A DNA stretch of 64,000 bases, from the NCBI GenBank assembly GCA_930367205.1, contig OV884011.1:123501866-123565865 (forward strand). The letters run 5' to 3'. The number at the start of each line of letters is the position of its first letter. The first letter of the stretch is position 1. This document shows, piece after piece, positions 48,096 to 59,849 of the stretch. A program made the position numbers and the translations under genes. The stretch is from Acanthosoma haemorrhoidale (lineage: Eukaryota; Arthropoda; Insecta; Hemiptera; Acanthosomatidae). The notes under the pieces are model-generated. The model was not told the DNA's origin. It worked only from the letters and a program-made list of their open reading frames with translations, and searched no databases.

Positions 48096-49805
48096 TTTCA
48101 AATATGAATCCCTATTTCCCCAAATTTCATGAACCTCATGAACTACACTTATATATCACATACATAATAGATTGAAAATGATATTACATTCAGGAATACT
48201 AATTTGAACCAAGGATAATATATTCAGTTCCAGTCCACTTTCACTAAAATTGTTATTTCAATATTCCTTGGCGTCTGTTAGAATTAATTACAAATAATTT
48301 TAACGAATCTTGTAGAAAATATAATTGAAATTTCATATCTAACTTTTACGTTTTTGGGACATTTTTGCAAATTGTCACGGCCCGAATCTTAGAAGCTGAC
48401 ACGAATTGTCTGACATGTTACATATAAAACTTACTGAAAATTTAATGCTCTTTAAAATTAGTTATAACAACGAGGAGGTCAACACAAAAAACATACCTGA
48501 AAATCAAAATGACTCCACCTTTTGCAATGCAAAATGATACCTCTACTGGGCTACATATGAACATATACACTGACACTTTAGTGCAGCCAACATCAAGACC
48601 TCCTTTAGTCATCCACTAGTGGATATTTATTCTGCCGTTGTAAATAGTAGTATATTATTTAAATACAAAAAAAAATAATAAGAATGTTGTTTGTATTTAT
48701 AGTCCACAAAACCAATATTCGTATAAGTCACGACGAGATCATTAATTTGATACCCTACACGATAAGTTAGGAAAACAATTATTTTTTCATCCCATAGTGA
48801 TTAATTTATTAATGACACATTATTTTTCATTGGATTAATTTTAGTTTTATCATTTTGAAAAAAATCAAAGAAAGCCTGAAAAGAAGCTAATTTTGTGTTC
48901 AGTTTAGACTTAGAGGCAAACTGTGGAATCGACACTTCATATCAGTAATATTTATCAGGAAAAATAATATAAATACTGGTCTTTTAAATCCATTGACAGA
49001 AATCACAGGATACTTCCTCTCCTTACCGTGGATATTCAAAATACTTAAAAGTGATACTAACTATAACTTCCGTATACAACAGGGTAGACAATGACAAACA
49101 ATAGTTATAGAATATTTGCTTTTGATTATCAAAATTGGAAGTGGTATTTTGGTAATACTTAAATTGGAACTGAATAACTCAAATGGAGCCTTTACCGTTA
49201 CAGATTTTTTTTGCAGTATTTTCTTTGCAGCCAAATTGACTTAATAATTGACATTCAAAGAGCTTTTCAATAAAGTAAATTAAAATGTGGGATAATTTTT
49301 GAAAATTGTTTGTAGGTATAATGTAAAAGTCATACAATACGTAACACAAATTAAATTGTTAATTCTCTAATTTGTCAAATTGAGACATTTTGTAAAAATA
49401 TGTCTACCATGTTGTAAGTTTGGTAATATAACATTACAAGTTTGATGTCCTTCAACTACAAAATTTAGTTAAAAACCATACTATCCTATTTTCTAAGTTT
49501 TATTGAATTATTTTTATTAGCATATGCATTCAAAAGCCGTCCCATTCTTGACTATATATATAGATGTTTGTCACCATGGCCATCTTAAATCCATCCATCT
49601 TTCATTCAAGAACCCAGCCGATAAAAATCCATTTATATTTAAAATGTATGTGCTAACTTGAATTTTTTTCCCCCAACCGGTGGGCACGTTCATCTACTTG
49701 TATACATAATGGCGTTAGGAATTTTCTCCGAAGCAAGATAGTTAATAACAAAATAGTAAATGTTTAATATAAAATAGTTATATATAATAAAATGTTTTAA
49801 TTAAA
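48096..49805. other. Intergenic stretch, nothing recognised
   Basis: AT-rich, no supported frame or repeat. Confidence 0.5.
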
Positions 49806-49809
49806 ATAC

Positions 49810-50085
49810 CATAAGACCCAGACAGGTGGCAGCACATAGTAGGCAGAACAGCGTACGGGTGTGGTGTGCGTGAATCAATAGAAGGCCACGCCCCTTATCC
49901 CCTCCACTACGTTCCTTTGACCAATAGGATTCTCAGTAACATCCAGCGTAGCCCACCCCGCCTACCCTACAGCCTTATATTAATGGCCCTTAGATGTTCC
50001 CATTTGCTTTTTTTTTTTCCCTGTTCTGTTTATTATTACCAGTGTTACGTTTAATAATAATAAAGTTTTAATGAGACACATTCTT
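49810..50085 (+). promoter_or_regulatory. Promoter- or LTR-like GC-richer patch
   Basis: Contains CCAATAGG, then TTATATTAATGG as a TATA-like word about 50-60 bases on, and later AATAATAAAG, a polyadenylation-like signal. The order of U3-like, TATA and poly(A) signal over ~270 bases resembles an LTR, but no matching ends or target duplication were found. Confidence 0.25.
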
Positions 50086-50665
50086 CACCTTTTTTCTCTG
50101 AGGCTTTAAACAGATTTTATGACAACTTCATTTAGGAATCACTTATCTGTTGCCAGAGTTTGTAGCCGTGGAGCCAGCATACAATACACTTCAAATTTCC
50201 AATAGGGGTTGCAGAATGAGTATCGGTCCAGCGACAATCCTACACCATTTAATACTGTAAATGTAATTAAAAAAAAAAAAAAAAATTGGCTACCCTTATA
50301 AATGGTTAAAGTATTCGTAGAAGTTTTGACAAAATATAATAACTGTGTAGTTTTTGAACACGAAGTGATTAATTTTTTTATACTACTTAATTAAATTCAA
50401 AGGAGTCAAAGGGAACGTCTAATAAAAGTTTTTTATCTTAAGGTTAGCAAAGATGATTGATTAAAACCCCCACAACTCACTGAAAGGCAGACACTAGAAT
50501 GAAAACTTACGGGTTCGTGTATTTTGGAAGGATTGAAAGTCCTACCCCAATGCTCAATTAAAATTTTAAAACGTACAATCGAGGCAATCGAAATCTGCGT
50601 GGATTTCTTAAACATATAAAATGTGTAATTGCGATAGGGTTGGATTCAAAACTAGAAATATCCCC

Positions 50666-51557
50666 TGTAGCGACCGCTAACTACATAAGATAAATCACCC
50701 TATACTCTATTCTATATATACTGTAAATTGGTTGTAATATGTTGTAAATTAATTTAAACAAATGTAAATAACATTACCAAACCATAAGTCATACCAGTGT
50801 AAATATTGTAAGCAATAAAGACGCAGCTGCAAAAAACTAGTCAGCGGCCCTTGAAAGGGGAGTCAGGTAGCGCCTAGGGGCTGGGTGGGTCCCGTTCTTG
50901 AACAGTCAAGCGTCACCGCAACCCTGCGGTTTGGTTGGTCAGAATAAAATCCCAGATCATTGGCTACTTGGGGCTATATATACCTCCTAGTTTTAGCCGA
51001 TAAGTCATTCTAACTACGGTTCTCTGGACTGGTACTTGCAGCTGCACTGATATTTCAAGATTTGGCCTTCTCATTTATGGAAACCTCTGCATCTCTCTTT
51101 CCTAACCTCGCTATGCTTTAGTCCGTCCTTATCAGACCCCACACTTTCCTAGTGAGATTCTCTGCCTTCGTCTCACTAAAACTAGCACCTCCTTGGAAGA
51201 GATTTCTTCCTTGCAGACGACGGTGATCTGGGGCCTTACCAACTTTACCTGGTGGTGTCTCCCCCAGTGATCTAGACTGCCTCTCTCCGGTTCACACTCG
51301 CCTTTGGGATCCGGACGGTTTTCACCTACCCTCAGATACCGAGTGTGAATTCGTGGTTATTCCAAGACCACGTAAACTACCTACAATACCTACCCTTCTC
51401 CTGAACATAGTGCACTGTCGGGGCACATACCTATCAGATATGGAGTCAGATAGTACAGTAGTAAGACCCGTCATGAAGCAATTGTCCAGGTCATAGCCTA
51501 ATCAACCCTCACTTCGTCACTAGGGCTAGGGTGACGACCCCTCGTGACGACCCGACA
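50666..51557. mobile_element. Solo LTR, 892 bp, with TCCCC target duplication
   Basis: Begins TGTAGCGACC and ends ACCCGACA. It is flanked by TCCCC on both sides (50661-50665 and 51558-51562). Same family as 10128-10938: near the right end both share CCTGAACA, GTCGGG(A/G)CACAT, CCTATCA, GGAGTCAGATA and a CACTTxGTCAC block. It contains a CTATATATACC TATA-like word (about 50983). No internal region remains. Confidence 0.88.
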
Positions 51558-51730
51558 TCCCCTTTTTCAGGAGGCCATTTATTTTAGAAAAAAAATGCTC
51601 CGGGAACTAAGAATGTTTTTTTAAAGTAATGGATGCTTCCAATTTTGAAGAGTCGCTTACTATAATCTGTAACCCTACCCCCTATTTTTCGCCTGGAATC
51701 CCAGAAAAATGTTGCTTATAGCATAATATG

Positions 51731-51856
51731 CAATATCATATAAAATACACTAAGAAACTACTTAAATAAAAAGAAAAAAATATTTAATTTTGCCACATGT
51801 TATTTTTGTTCTGAAACTAATTCCCCCTGCATATGTTCTTTAAACGTGTTGATTAT
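51731..51856 (+). repeat. Direct repeat, copy 1 (about 126 bp)
   Basis: Matches 52781-52899 over nearly its whole length (CATATAAAATACACTAA, TTTAATTTTGCCACATG, TAATTCCCCCTGCATATG in order) with scattered substitutions and small indels. Origin unknown. Confidence 0.85.
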
Positions 51857-52467
51857 GACAATGTGAGATATGGGTAGCCTCTTCAACGAAGATACCCATG
51901 ATCTTTGTTTCATGTACGGTTCCGGTTATACTAATACACATGTGTGTAGAAATTTCATGTATGCTACGAAGATGTAAGTACGTAGTTGCCTAAAAACTTT
52001 GCTAATAACGACTAGTTTATTAAATTCTTATGAATCACTCTATTACTAAATAGCAATGTCGGGAGCGCTCACCGGGGGAGATCTCGCTGACCCAGCATCT
52101 GCCTAGTGGGCGTAAGAAAGAGATAAATAAACCTGTCTTTGACCTTCTGGTGACCTTTTTAGTTAGTCGTTAGGCAGCTTAATTCGTATTTTTTTTATTG
52201 ATCTGATCCAATAAGAGCGTAGAAGGTGAGCTCCAACAGTGCATTATGTTTAGCAGAAAAGGTACAGGTTAGTTACTATGTTGATGATTTCACATTCGGT
52301 ATCTTAGGGTAGGCGAAAACCGTGTGAATCCCAAAGGCGTGTGTGAGCCAGAAAGGCGTACGACTGGACCACCGGGAGAGACGCTAATAGGTAATTTTGT
52401 AGAGCACCAGAGTTCGTCGTCTCCATGGAAGGGGTCCCTTCCAAGGATATGCTGGTTTGTGTATTTT
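51857..52467. other. Intergenic stretch, nothing recognised
   Basis: Between the direct repeat and the retrotransposon tail insertion. Short frames near 52300-52540 run into homopolymers and are not credible. Confidence 0.45.
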
Positions 52468-52476
52468 GGAGGGATT

Positions 52477-52728
52477 TTTTTTTTTTTGTTTTTTTCTTCC
52501 CCTCGTTACCCATAGCCCCTTTAAATTTACAGATAATTATATACAATTATAGATCCTTAGGCGAATCTATTTACAAATTATTTTTGTATTTACTGTAGCA
52601 TCGCTACATTATATGCAGGTTTTGTTATTTTATAAAAATTATATAATGAATAAACAAGGGTAATGATATACATTATACGTGACTGGACTAAACTGACAAA
52701 TAAAGGTGATAGGGGTCATGACTATATC
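52477..52728 (-). mobile_element. 5'-truncated Jockey-like tail insertion with 9-bp target duplication
   Basis: A 252-bp insert bounded by GGAGGGATT on both sides (52468-52476 and 52729-52737). On the minus strand it ends in a poly(A)-like run (the T-rich 52477-52497). It carries the family 3' tail (52511-52634) with hairpins TAGATCC/GAATCTA (52550-52569) and TGTAGC/GCTACA (52594-52608). A related unoccupied sequence, TATTTTGGAAGGATTGAAAG, occurs at about 50522-50541. Confidence 0.85.
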
Positions 52729-52780
52729 GGAGGGATTGAAAGTTCTACCCCAAATTTTAAATGCTCAATTATTTGATAAG

Positions 52781-52899
52781 CAATTTCATATAAAATACAC
52801 TAAAAAACTACTTAAATAAAAAAATGTTTAATTTTGCCACATGTTATTTTTGTTCTGAAATTAATTCCCCCTGCATATGTACTTTAAACGTGCTGATTA
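52781..52899 (+). repeat. Direct repeat, copy 2 (about 119 bp)
   Basis: Second copy of 51731-51856, about 1 kb downstream in the same orientation. Confidence 0.85.
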
Positions 52900-52904
52900 T
52901 TGGT

Positions 52905-53133
52905 TTGGCCTGGGCAAGGCCAGGGAACACCACCTCTACATTATATAGGCAGGCTATTCCTGCGCTCAGCAAACGACAGAGCCTTTTATTTCGGCCAATC
53001 ATATGATCGTTTATTGTGGCTGATCAGGGGCTACTATGCCCACGCTTCTAATGAGCTCTTGCGATATCAGGATAGTGAACTAACCCCCTCTCTCTATATA
53101 CTGACGTTGAAGATTTATTAATATAAAGCATGG
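52905..53133 (+). promoter_or_regulatory. Candidate promoter and short first exon
   Basis: A GC-richer patch with GGCCAATCAT (CCAAT box, about 52992-53001) and CTCTATATACTG (TATA-like, about 53090). ATGGAAAG at 53124-53131 abuts a strong donor AAG|GTAAGTG. It could be the 5' end of a spliced gene on the plus strand, possibly upstream of the exons at 57 kb. The splice phase (2 bases left over) does not fit exon 57274 directly, so other exons would be needed. An LTR remnant is an alternative. Confidence 0.25.
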
Positions 53134-53139
53134 AAAGGT

Positions 53140-55140
53140 AAGTGGGTTTTTTCTAGTCCTTGAAGAGGGTAACTTCATTATAGTGAGAGGGCAAAAAATT
53201 ATAGCTAATAATTATCATACGTATAGAAAGAGATATTATTGACTATATATCCGTATAGTTATAAACATTATACAAATTAGTCAGTTTGTGAAGATGGATG
53301 GGTGGCCATTCAGGATTATTTTCATTTGATTGGGTCGCGATAACCCACGAACTACATGTTTCATCAATATTATTTATGCCATGCCAAAAATATTATCCAC
53401 CATTAATCGTCTTCATCTCAATCTCCTGGCCTATATGTATTATCAATGACTATATCTACTACATCAAGTTTCGTTTTTAGGGTCTAGAGTAGATTTTTCT
53501 GTAATTATGAGTTGGAGACTAGACCAATGCGTTGTTTCTTTCTTTTTGTTTTTGAAAACAACAACAAGGGTCATTGATGCCCACTAAGACGTTAGTACAT
53601 TATAATTGTTTGTTAATCCTGGAGTCCAAAATGACCTTATTCCTTTAAATAATTTTAAACAAAAGTCTACTTCCATACGTATTTTCTAACAGGCGGGGCC
53701 GTTTAGCATCACAAATAATGCCGAGTATCTATCTATGCCAGAATATATGGCACGCAGATTGTAATAAGGCACCATGTTAAATATTTGATACTTACAAAAG
53801 GTCCAATTAGAAAATGTAGGGTTGTCGAAGTTCTGGAGGTTTCTCAAAAAACGAAGAGATTGATGGTTGTTGAGCAATGAAACCATTCTTTTCCGATGTC
53901 TTTTTTTTTTTTAGGTTCACAACCCCCTAATATCCGGTCAGGTCGGGAGCGACTCACGTCTATTTACAGTATTTAAAAAAAGTTCCCTACCCACCTTGGG
54001 TTAAGGCACAGAACTGATAGGTTTATCCTGACTAATAAAAGGGCTGCCAAAAAAACAAAACGATATGTTCGATTATTTCGAAGCCCAAAGGGTTACTATG
54101 CGTTAATTCGACAAGTATGTGGAATAAAACAAAACGTAAAAAAAATCAATCCATTTCCAAATAATTTTAAATTTTTCAGCTGAAAAATTAAAAAGCTCTT
54201 TGAAGCTATTTTAAATTGCTGTTGTTTTTCCTACTGTTGAAAATACATTAATGCATGAAAAGAAATATTTAACCTTGTTATATGTAGCCCTGCCATGTAA
54301 AGTTAATATAGAAAATAATATTGAGAGGTATAAATTGACTAGATGAGAGTGGCTAAAGTGCAAATGTCCTTTACCGACTGTCATAAAAGTTTGATCGACA
54401 GGCAATAAACCTTTGGGTGTTCTGACGAGGCTCCAAGGGAGTGTTGGAGTCACGTCCTAGCTTGTTTCAAGGTAGGTGTTAAGAAATATTTTCTAACACA
54501 ACAAATCAAAGAAGAGCCACACGAAGGAGTAAGATATGGATTGAGCACACGAGCGTGAGATATAAGCAATAGGGGTAGGGAACCCGGACTCGGATACGTT
54601 TGAGGACGATCACAGGACGGAGCACACTTTCGTGGACAAGCTCGAGGTAAGCTCACTGACTAGCTTCTGGGTGGAGACCTAGGACACAGTTAGGAGGCCT
54701 GGGACATCTTGGAAATCTTGAGGGACTTTGTGTCTATGGTAGGCATCGATGTAATGGTAAGAATAGTTTCTAATAGTTAGTAAGTAAACATAAAAGGCAG
54801 ATTGTAATTATTGCACAATAAAGATTGTTGTTGTTGTTATGTCAGTAAGTAAAGTAAATGTGGTCTGTTTATCATATGAACTCGCGTTAGATTTTATTTT
54901 TTTATTTCATTGAATACTAACAAATATCTGAATAAAACCAATCATATTCTAAATTTCCATTGATCGTCACGTTAATTTATTAAGATAAATTGCTTTACGT
55001 TAGAACTAATTAGGGAGATACTAAATAAATTAAATATTACTGATTAGACATATTTTTACTTATATCACGCTCAGCATTTGATAGGAGGAATCAAATACCT
55101 AAATGTCATCCCAGATTTTTTTTTTAAAAATTCTCTTAAA
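53140..55140. other. Intergenic stretch, one GC-richer patch
   Basis: At 54440-54840 a moderately GC-rich patch has donor-like GAGGTAAGCTC and later AATAAAG followed by (TTG)4. It could be an old gene 3' end or a retroelement tail with a simple-repeat end. No convincing coding frame was seen. Confidence 0.35.
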
Positions 55141-55144
55141 AATT

Positions 55145-55560
55145 AGAAAATGATTCATTATAGATTCTCATTCGAATCTATTCACACATTAGTTTTATAT
55201 GTCCTATAGCGTCGCTACATTATATACATGTACGGTTGTTTTTTATAAAACCAGGCATAATTAATATATAAAAACAGATATAATTAATAAAAGTACAACG
55301 ATACACAATATTCTTGATTTCATTGATAATACTCAATAAGGTGAAGGGGCTGACCTTTTCAAAACTTAAAACTAACTTACTAATTCTTGACTTAATTTTT
55401 CCCCGACAGTTCGTTGCCATCGATTCGGAAGGGGTGGTGTGGTCATAGTGTTAAACACTGGATTTGTGAGGTGCTGCAACGCGTCGAACTTGATGTGTCT
55501 CCGGCGGATGAACTTATCCACCGACGGCACATTTTTTATGGTATGTCGGAATCCATGGGC
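55145..55560 (-). pseudogene. Jockey-like element fragment: ORF2 C-terminus and 3' tail
   Basis: The minus strand encodes VDELIHRRHIKF…ALQHLTNPVF (plus coordinates about 55445-55535), the last part of the same ORF2 as at 42.6 kb. The 3' tail follows with both hairpins, TAGATTC/GAATCTA (55161-55180) and TATAGC/GCTACA (55205-55219). The latter has one change that stays paired as a G-U wobble in the element RNA. Its 5' end stops at 55560, next to another copy. Confidence 0.75.
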
Positions 55561-55571
55561 TTCCTCCCCCC

Positions 55572-56936
55572 CCCCCCAAAAAAAACCCTTTATTTACAAG
55601 TATATGGACAATACAATTGAACAAAATTTACAGAATAATTATTGCTCCTCTTGCTACTATGATGCATTTGAAGGAGGGTAGAATTACAATTATCTTTTTA
55701 CAGTGAAAATTTCAATAATCAAATAGACTGTACTAGGTGATGGGGCTCACCTTCGGTTTACAATATGGGAAAAACTTACAAACTAAAAACTAGAGCCTAA
55801 AGACTAAAAGCGTTCCTGCCTCGACTGCGTCCTGCCATCGATAAAGGAACGGTGCGGAGGTTATCATGCTAAATACTGGGTTTATCATGTACTGTAATGT
55901 GTCAAAAAATTTGATATGTCTACGTTGAATGAATTCATCCTCCGCAAGCAGATCAAAGACCTCGTGAAGCTCACTGTTGCTCGGCTGTTCGAATGAAGTA
56001 TGTTTGACCACTTTCATCAGTATGCCGTTTCGAAATTGATGGAGTCACCGAGCTGTCGTATACGTCAGATGACGAAATAGCGGTCCACTATACAGCAGAG
56101 CAGGCCTGAGTGCACTGTTATAAATCATGAGCTTGAGGCGCAGTGATAGATTGGGCCGGTAAGACTTTGTGCGAGTTTGCTTCAACTTCCTCGCAAAATG
56201 GTTACTAAAACGGAGGTATCGGTCCATTTTAATACAGTGTAAGTAGTAGGCAGTGGACTTTTTCCCTTTTGGAAAGAGAGAATTCACAACTACCTTAGCT
56301 TGGTGGTCTCTCGTTCTGTACCATTTATTCTTCCAATTGTTGCGCAAGGCAATAATTTTCAGAATATGGTCTGGAGGTGGTCGGAGGGTCGGTGGCATGG
56401 GGCTATACTTCGGGATAGCAGTGTCTGTGGCGTCGATGATCACATCAGTTATGAAGGATTGTTCTTTTGTGCGGAGAACTGGCACTGTATGCAGGTTGTG
56501 GTAAATCTGCGACCGATACAGCTCCCAGTCGGTACGACCGTAGTCGTATCTCGTGGGGCTAGGGGTCACTACTTTACCATCCACAGCGTACAGTACTGGC
56601 CTGTGGCCAGACGTAATAAAGTCGAGGGCGGTGCAACTAGTGATACGGTGAGGCTCTCTGGTCAGCAGTAACTCAATTGTCGAGGTGGTCTGTGGGTTAC
56701 CTCTCAGTCGAAAAGTGAAAGTCTGGGGGTGAACGACCGTAAACGGCGTTCTCACCAGGAGTCTCCCAGTCTTGTTTGTTGCGGTGTTATACCAGAGCGT
56801 GTGTATTTCATTGAGATCTCCTACCACCCAGTTGTTTGACCTCTGCGAGCATGCGTGTAGCAGGCCATGGTACCCCTGGAGAGACGCGTACGGTCTCCTA
56901 TATAGAGCGGTAAGGTAAATGGGTTTCCCCAAATTT
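55572..56936 (-). pseudogene. Jockey-like element with internal deletion joining endonuclease to ORF2 C-terminus
   Basis: The minus-strand frame 56932-56045 (295 codons) starts in the apurinic-type endonuclease (IYLTALYRRPYAS, VVGDLNEIHTLW, TSGHRPVL). It reaches NNWKNKWYRTRDHQ, then passes in frame into the ORF2 C-terminal region (KMDRYLRFSNHF, LRLKLMIYNSALRPALLY). The entire RT core, including the YADD motif, is gone. A frame break near 56045 separates the last part (EFIQRRHIKFFDTLQYM, 55790-56017). The 3' tail reaches about 55572 and resembles 56980-57160 (GATGCATT(T/C)GAAGGAG). Endonuclease N-terminal residues are missing, so it is also 5' truncated. Confidence 0.85.
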
Positions 56937-56977
56937 ACCGTTATTGACAGACAATGAAGCCTAATTCATCTATGGAC

Positions 56978-57165
56978 ATTTTTTTTTTTTTATATTAAAT
57001 CCTCTTTATTGAAAATTACAATGAACAAAATAAATAAATGAATAATTTATGATTAACATATTTCTCCTCTTTCTGCATACACAGATGCATTCGAAGGAGT
57101 GCCTATAAAAATTACATTTTTTTTTAAGTCCATAGTCACATACACACAGTAGGTGATGAGGCACC
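56978..57165 (-). mobile_element. Jockey-like 3' tail fragment
   Basis: A plus-strand T run (56978-56990) reads as poly(A) on the minus strand. The following ~170 bases match the tail at 55575-55760 (TTTATTxxxA, GATGCATTCGAAGGAG, GGTGATGxGGC). Confidence 0.65.
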
Positions 57166-57273
57166 TTCAGCTGCTATTTTACTTACCTGAAATATAAAAT
57201 CGGGGTTACACCCCATCCTCTTTTATAATTCTATGATGGTTAATAAAGCCAGCAATCATTTATTTATTTTCAG

Positions 57274-57586
57274 TAGGAGAGAATGAGGTGGGAAAACGTC
57301 ATGATGCACATCCCAGATACGTACCACCCGGAATATTAGCACATTTGGAAAAAGCATTGAAGTCTCACCAGACAAATAGAGAAATAAACGCAGCTGTCGA
57401 CCTTGGCGGCCCGGCAGAGCAGCCAAGCGGCGAAATATTGAACCCAGACTACGCCAAAGCTCTTTACACCTCCTATCCGGGCCGAGTCGTGTGTCAGCTC
57501 GGAAGGTACACCTTTGTAATCAACTATGGTCAGCATAAGATGGACCCCGAGATCATAGAGCGATTTGCAGCAATGGTTTACCACAG
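57274..57586 (+). CDS. Exon 1 seen of an unidentified host gene
   Basis: Bounded by TTATTTTCAG|TA and CCACAG|GTACAC. It codes for about 103 residues (RYVPPGILAHLEKALKS … CQLGRYTFVINYGQHKMD … IIERFAAMVYH) ending with two bases (AG) of a split codon. The composition is that of a folded, conserved protein and unlike the transposon relics around it. I do not recognise the family. The matching acceptor phase of the exon at 59349 (one base, G, making AGG) strongly supports splicing between them. An alternative acceptor three bases further in is possible. Earlier exons must lie upstream, perhaps outside the recognisable part of the window. Confidence 0.65.
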
Positions 57587-59348
57587 GTACACTTTTGCAT
57601 TTCTGTCACATTTTTGTAGTTTATATGGGAGCTGTGAAGAAAACCAGTGGCAATGCCATGGGGGTAAATTTTAGGGGATGGGCCCACCCGAAAAGCAGAA
57701 TTTTTTTCAAAAATATGAGAAAGTTACTATACATAGGATCTTTTTGTTTAGCCACTCTGTTATTTTTATTTTTTTAACAATAAATTTACAGATGCTAAAG
57801 CAAACACAACATAGATAAATATTTGGTACAGCTGGCAGGAATATACATTTTACCCATCAGAAAAAAAGGTACCTGTTCGTTAAACCCACCAAACCCCACA
57901 AGTAATCCTGAACCATTACAATTACTCTCTTTTTAAACCTCTCTACTGTCATTGAAGTTACCAGAGAACCAGGTGCCACACATTAAGTCAAGTCAATTAA
58001 AAATATAAAGAATTATTTTTTTAATGAACAGTGATTTACACTAATTATACATGATGCTATATGTAGACCTCCATCAGGGTCGAGAGTTAAAATATCATGT
58101 CCGTTGCGCTACCAAGGGGAAAATCCGACTTCTCGATAATCCCAAGATATTGAAAAAAAAAATCTACAGTCCAATTGTTTGAAAAAAACATTTTAACTAT
58201 ACCTATCTAATTAAAAAAAACATAACTAAGATAATTCCATAGTAACTACTTAATAACATTAATCCTAACATTGGATTATTATTTAGAGAAGTTGGATTTT
58301 TCCTACATATTACATAAGCAGGGAAAAACACTGTTCATTAAAAAAATAGTTGTTTATATTTTTAATTGCCTTGTCTGAATTTGTGACAACTGTCCAATGG
58401 TTACAATGTTACAATAACAGAAAAGTTAAGTGATGAGAAAATAGAGAGAAAAAGAAATAACCTGATAACTGAGAGTATTGCAAGACTTAGTACCTAGTAA
58501 CTTGGTTACTCGGCTACAGGAACCTCGATGTTAACACGACATAATCCTGTGAATTGTCTCTTTGCTTCAGTCAGATTTGGATTTCTCTGCCAGTTTTAAC
58601 GGCTCAGTTCTTTCTCCAATATTCACTGTATAGTGATGATCAAACAACACAGTACGTGCTAGATCATATATTGACGTGCATCATGATAGTAGCGATCACT
58701 TGACAAAACAGGAATTGCCTGAACAGAATTCTGGTGATGTTCTCTCTAATAACAGCTGTAAGTAAATATGTGTAAAGGACATAGAAAGAGAATAAACATA
58801 AATACTCACGGAACTCCAGGCGAGCTTATCATTAAAGTAATCATGGATCCTTTATTTTGTTTTTTATACCAACTTGATCATTACAAATTTATTTTTTAAC
58901 ACAGAATAATGATTTTAAATAGCTAAAACATTCATATAGAAAAAATAAACCTGGAATGGGGTGGAACGATGTTGATTCCTATTGCTGGCTCCAAAAGTTA
59001 GCAAAACAAATCCAACATCATTCATATTTCATTTTTTTCACACCTTATTTATTTTAGACCAAGCCGATCAGTACATTTAAAAACGTTGCGGAACAAACCT
59101 TCAAAATTTCAGATCGATTGAATCATGTTTACAATCACAATCGTCTCATGGACGAAAGACGATCGTTACCTACCCTGAATGGATGTAGAATCTTTGACAT
59201 TAGATTCGGTGATTAAACACGACATTTAGGGTCGTCCAAATATCCAAAATACAAACAAACACAGAACGACATGGGAACTAATTCCTAACAATCAGAAAAC
59301 TCATTCCATCAAAAATCGGGGAAAGTAATAAATCGATTGTGGTTTTAG
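57587..59348 (+). other. Intron between the two host exons
   Basis: Starts GTACAC and ends TGGTTTTAG. About 1.76 kb, AT-rich, with no coding or repeat content that I recognise. The frame running past the donor at 57587 is intron read-through. Confidence 0.6.
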
Positions 59349-59648
59349 GGCTCAAGAGGGAGATTCAAACTTCGACGTTTCAGTCGACGTCCCTGTGAAG
59401 AACGAGGACTACTCAGGCCCCCTGGACAAGGCCTCTAGCCAGAAGGAAAAACTTAGGACCCCGGTGTACATCGAGTGCTCGCCCCTGCCGGACGACGGCA
59501 AGCTATCGTCGGAGATCGTCTACTCGTGCAGAAGACGTGAGCTCGGCCTCCGAGGGATCGAAAAGAGGATGATCATCACGGTGAACAGGGAGGGAACGGT
59601 GTCCGCCGGCGATCTCGTCCTCCCGTTTAGTGCCCTCTTAGATTATAG
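59349..59648 (+). CDS. Exon 2 seen of the unidentified host gene
   Basis: Acceptor GTTTTAG|G and donor TTATAG|GTATAG. It codes for about 99 residues (QEGDSNFDVSVDVPVKNEDY … TPVYIECSPLPDDGKL … EIVYSCRRRELGLRGIEKR … SAGDLVLPFSALLD), with G/C-rich third positions in an AT-rich region, a sign of a maintained coding exon. It begins with one base and ends with two bases of split codons, keeping frame with 57274-57586. The frame stays open to 59838 past the donor, so a longer last exon, or a donor at 59718 (GCAG|GTAGTC), is possible. No domain is recognised; no transmembrane segment is evident. Confidence 0.65.
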
Positions 59649-59849
59649 GTATAGTGAGTGCGAAGGCCGATGCACATGCCTTAAATATCAAGGGCCACTC
59701 TCTCAACCCATCGCAGGTAGTCCGTTTTTTGAAGAATTTAGGGCGGGACATGGGGATAGTGGGGTGCGTGATTTTCCCCACGCTACGAGTACACCCTATA
59801 ATTCAGGTAGAAAGTGCCATGTTAAAAAACAGCAATAATTAATTTGGTC

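Noticed and set aside
59654..59842. Alternative frame after exon 2 (VSAKADAHALNIKG…)
   Set aside because: It looks protein-like but is out of frame with the exon, has an upstream stop, and has no acceptor better than the TATAG at 59648; left undecided.
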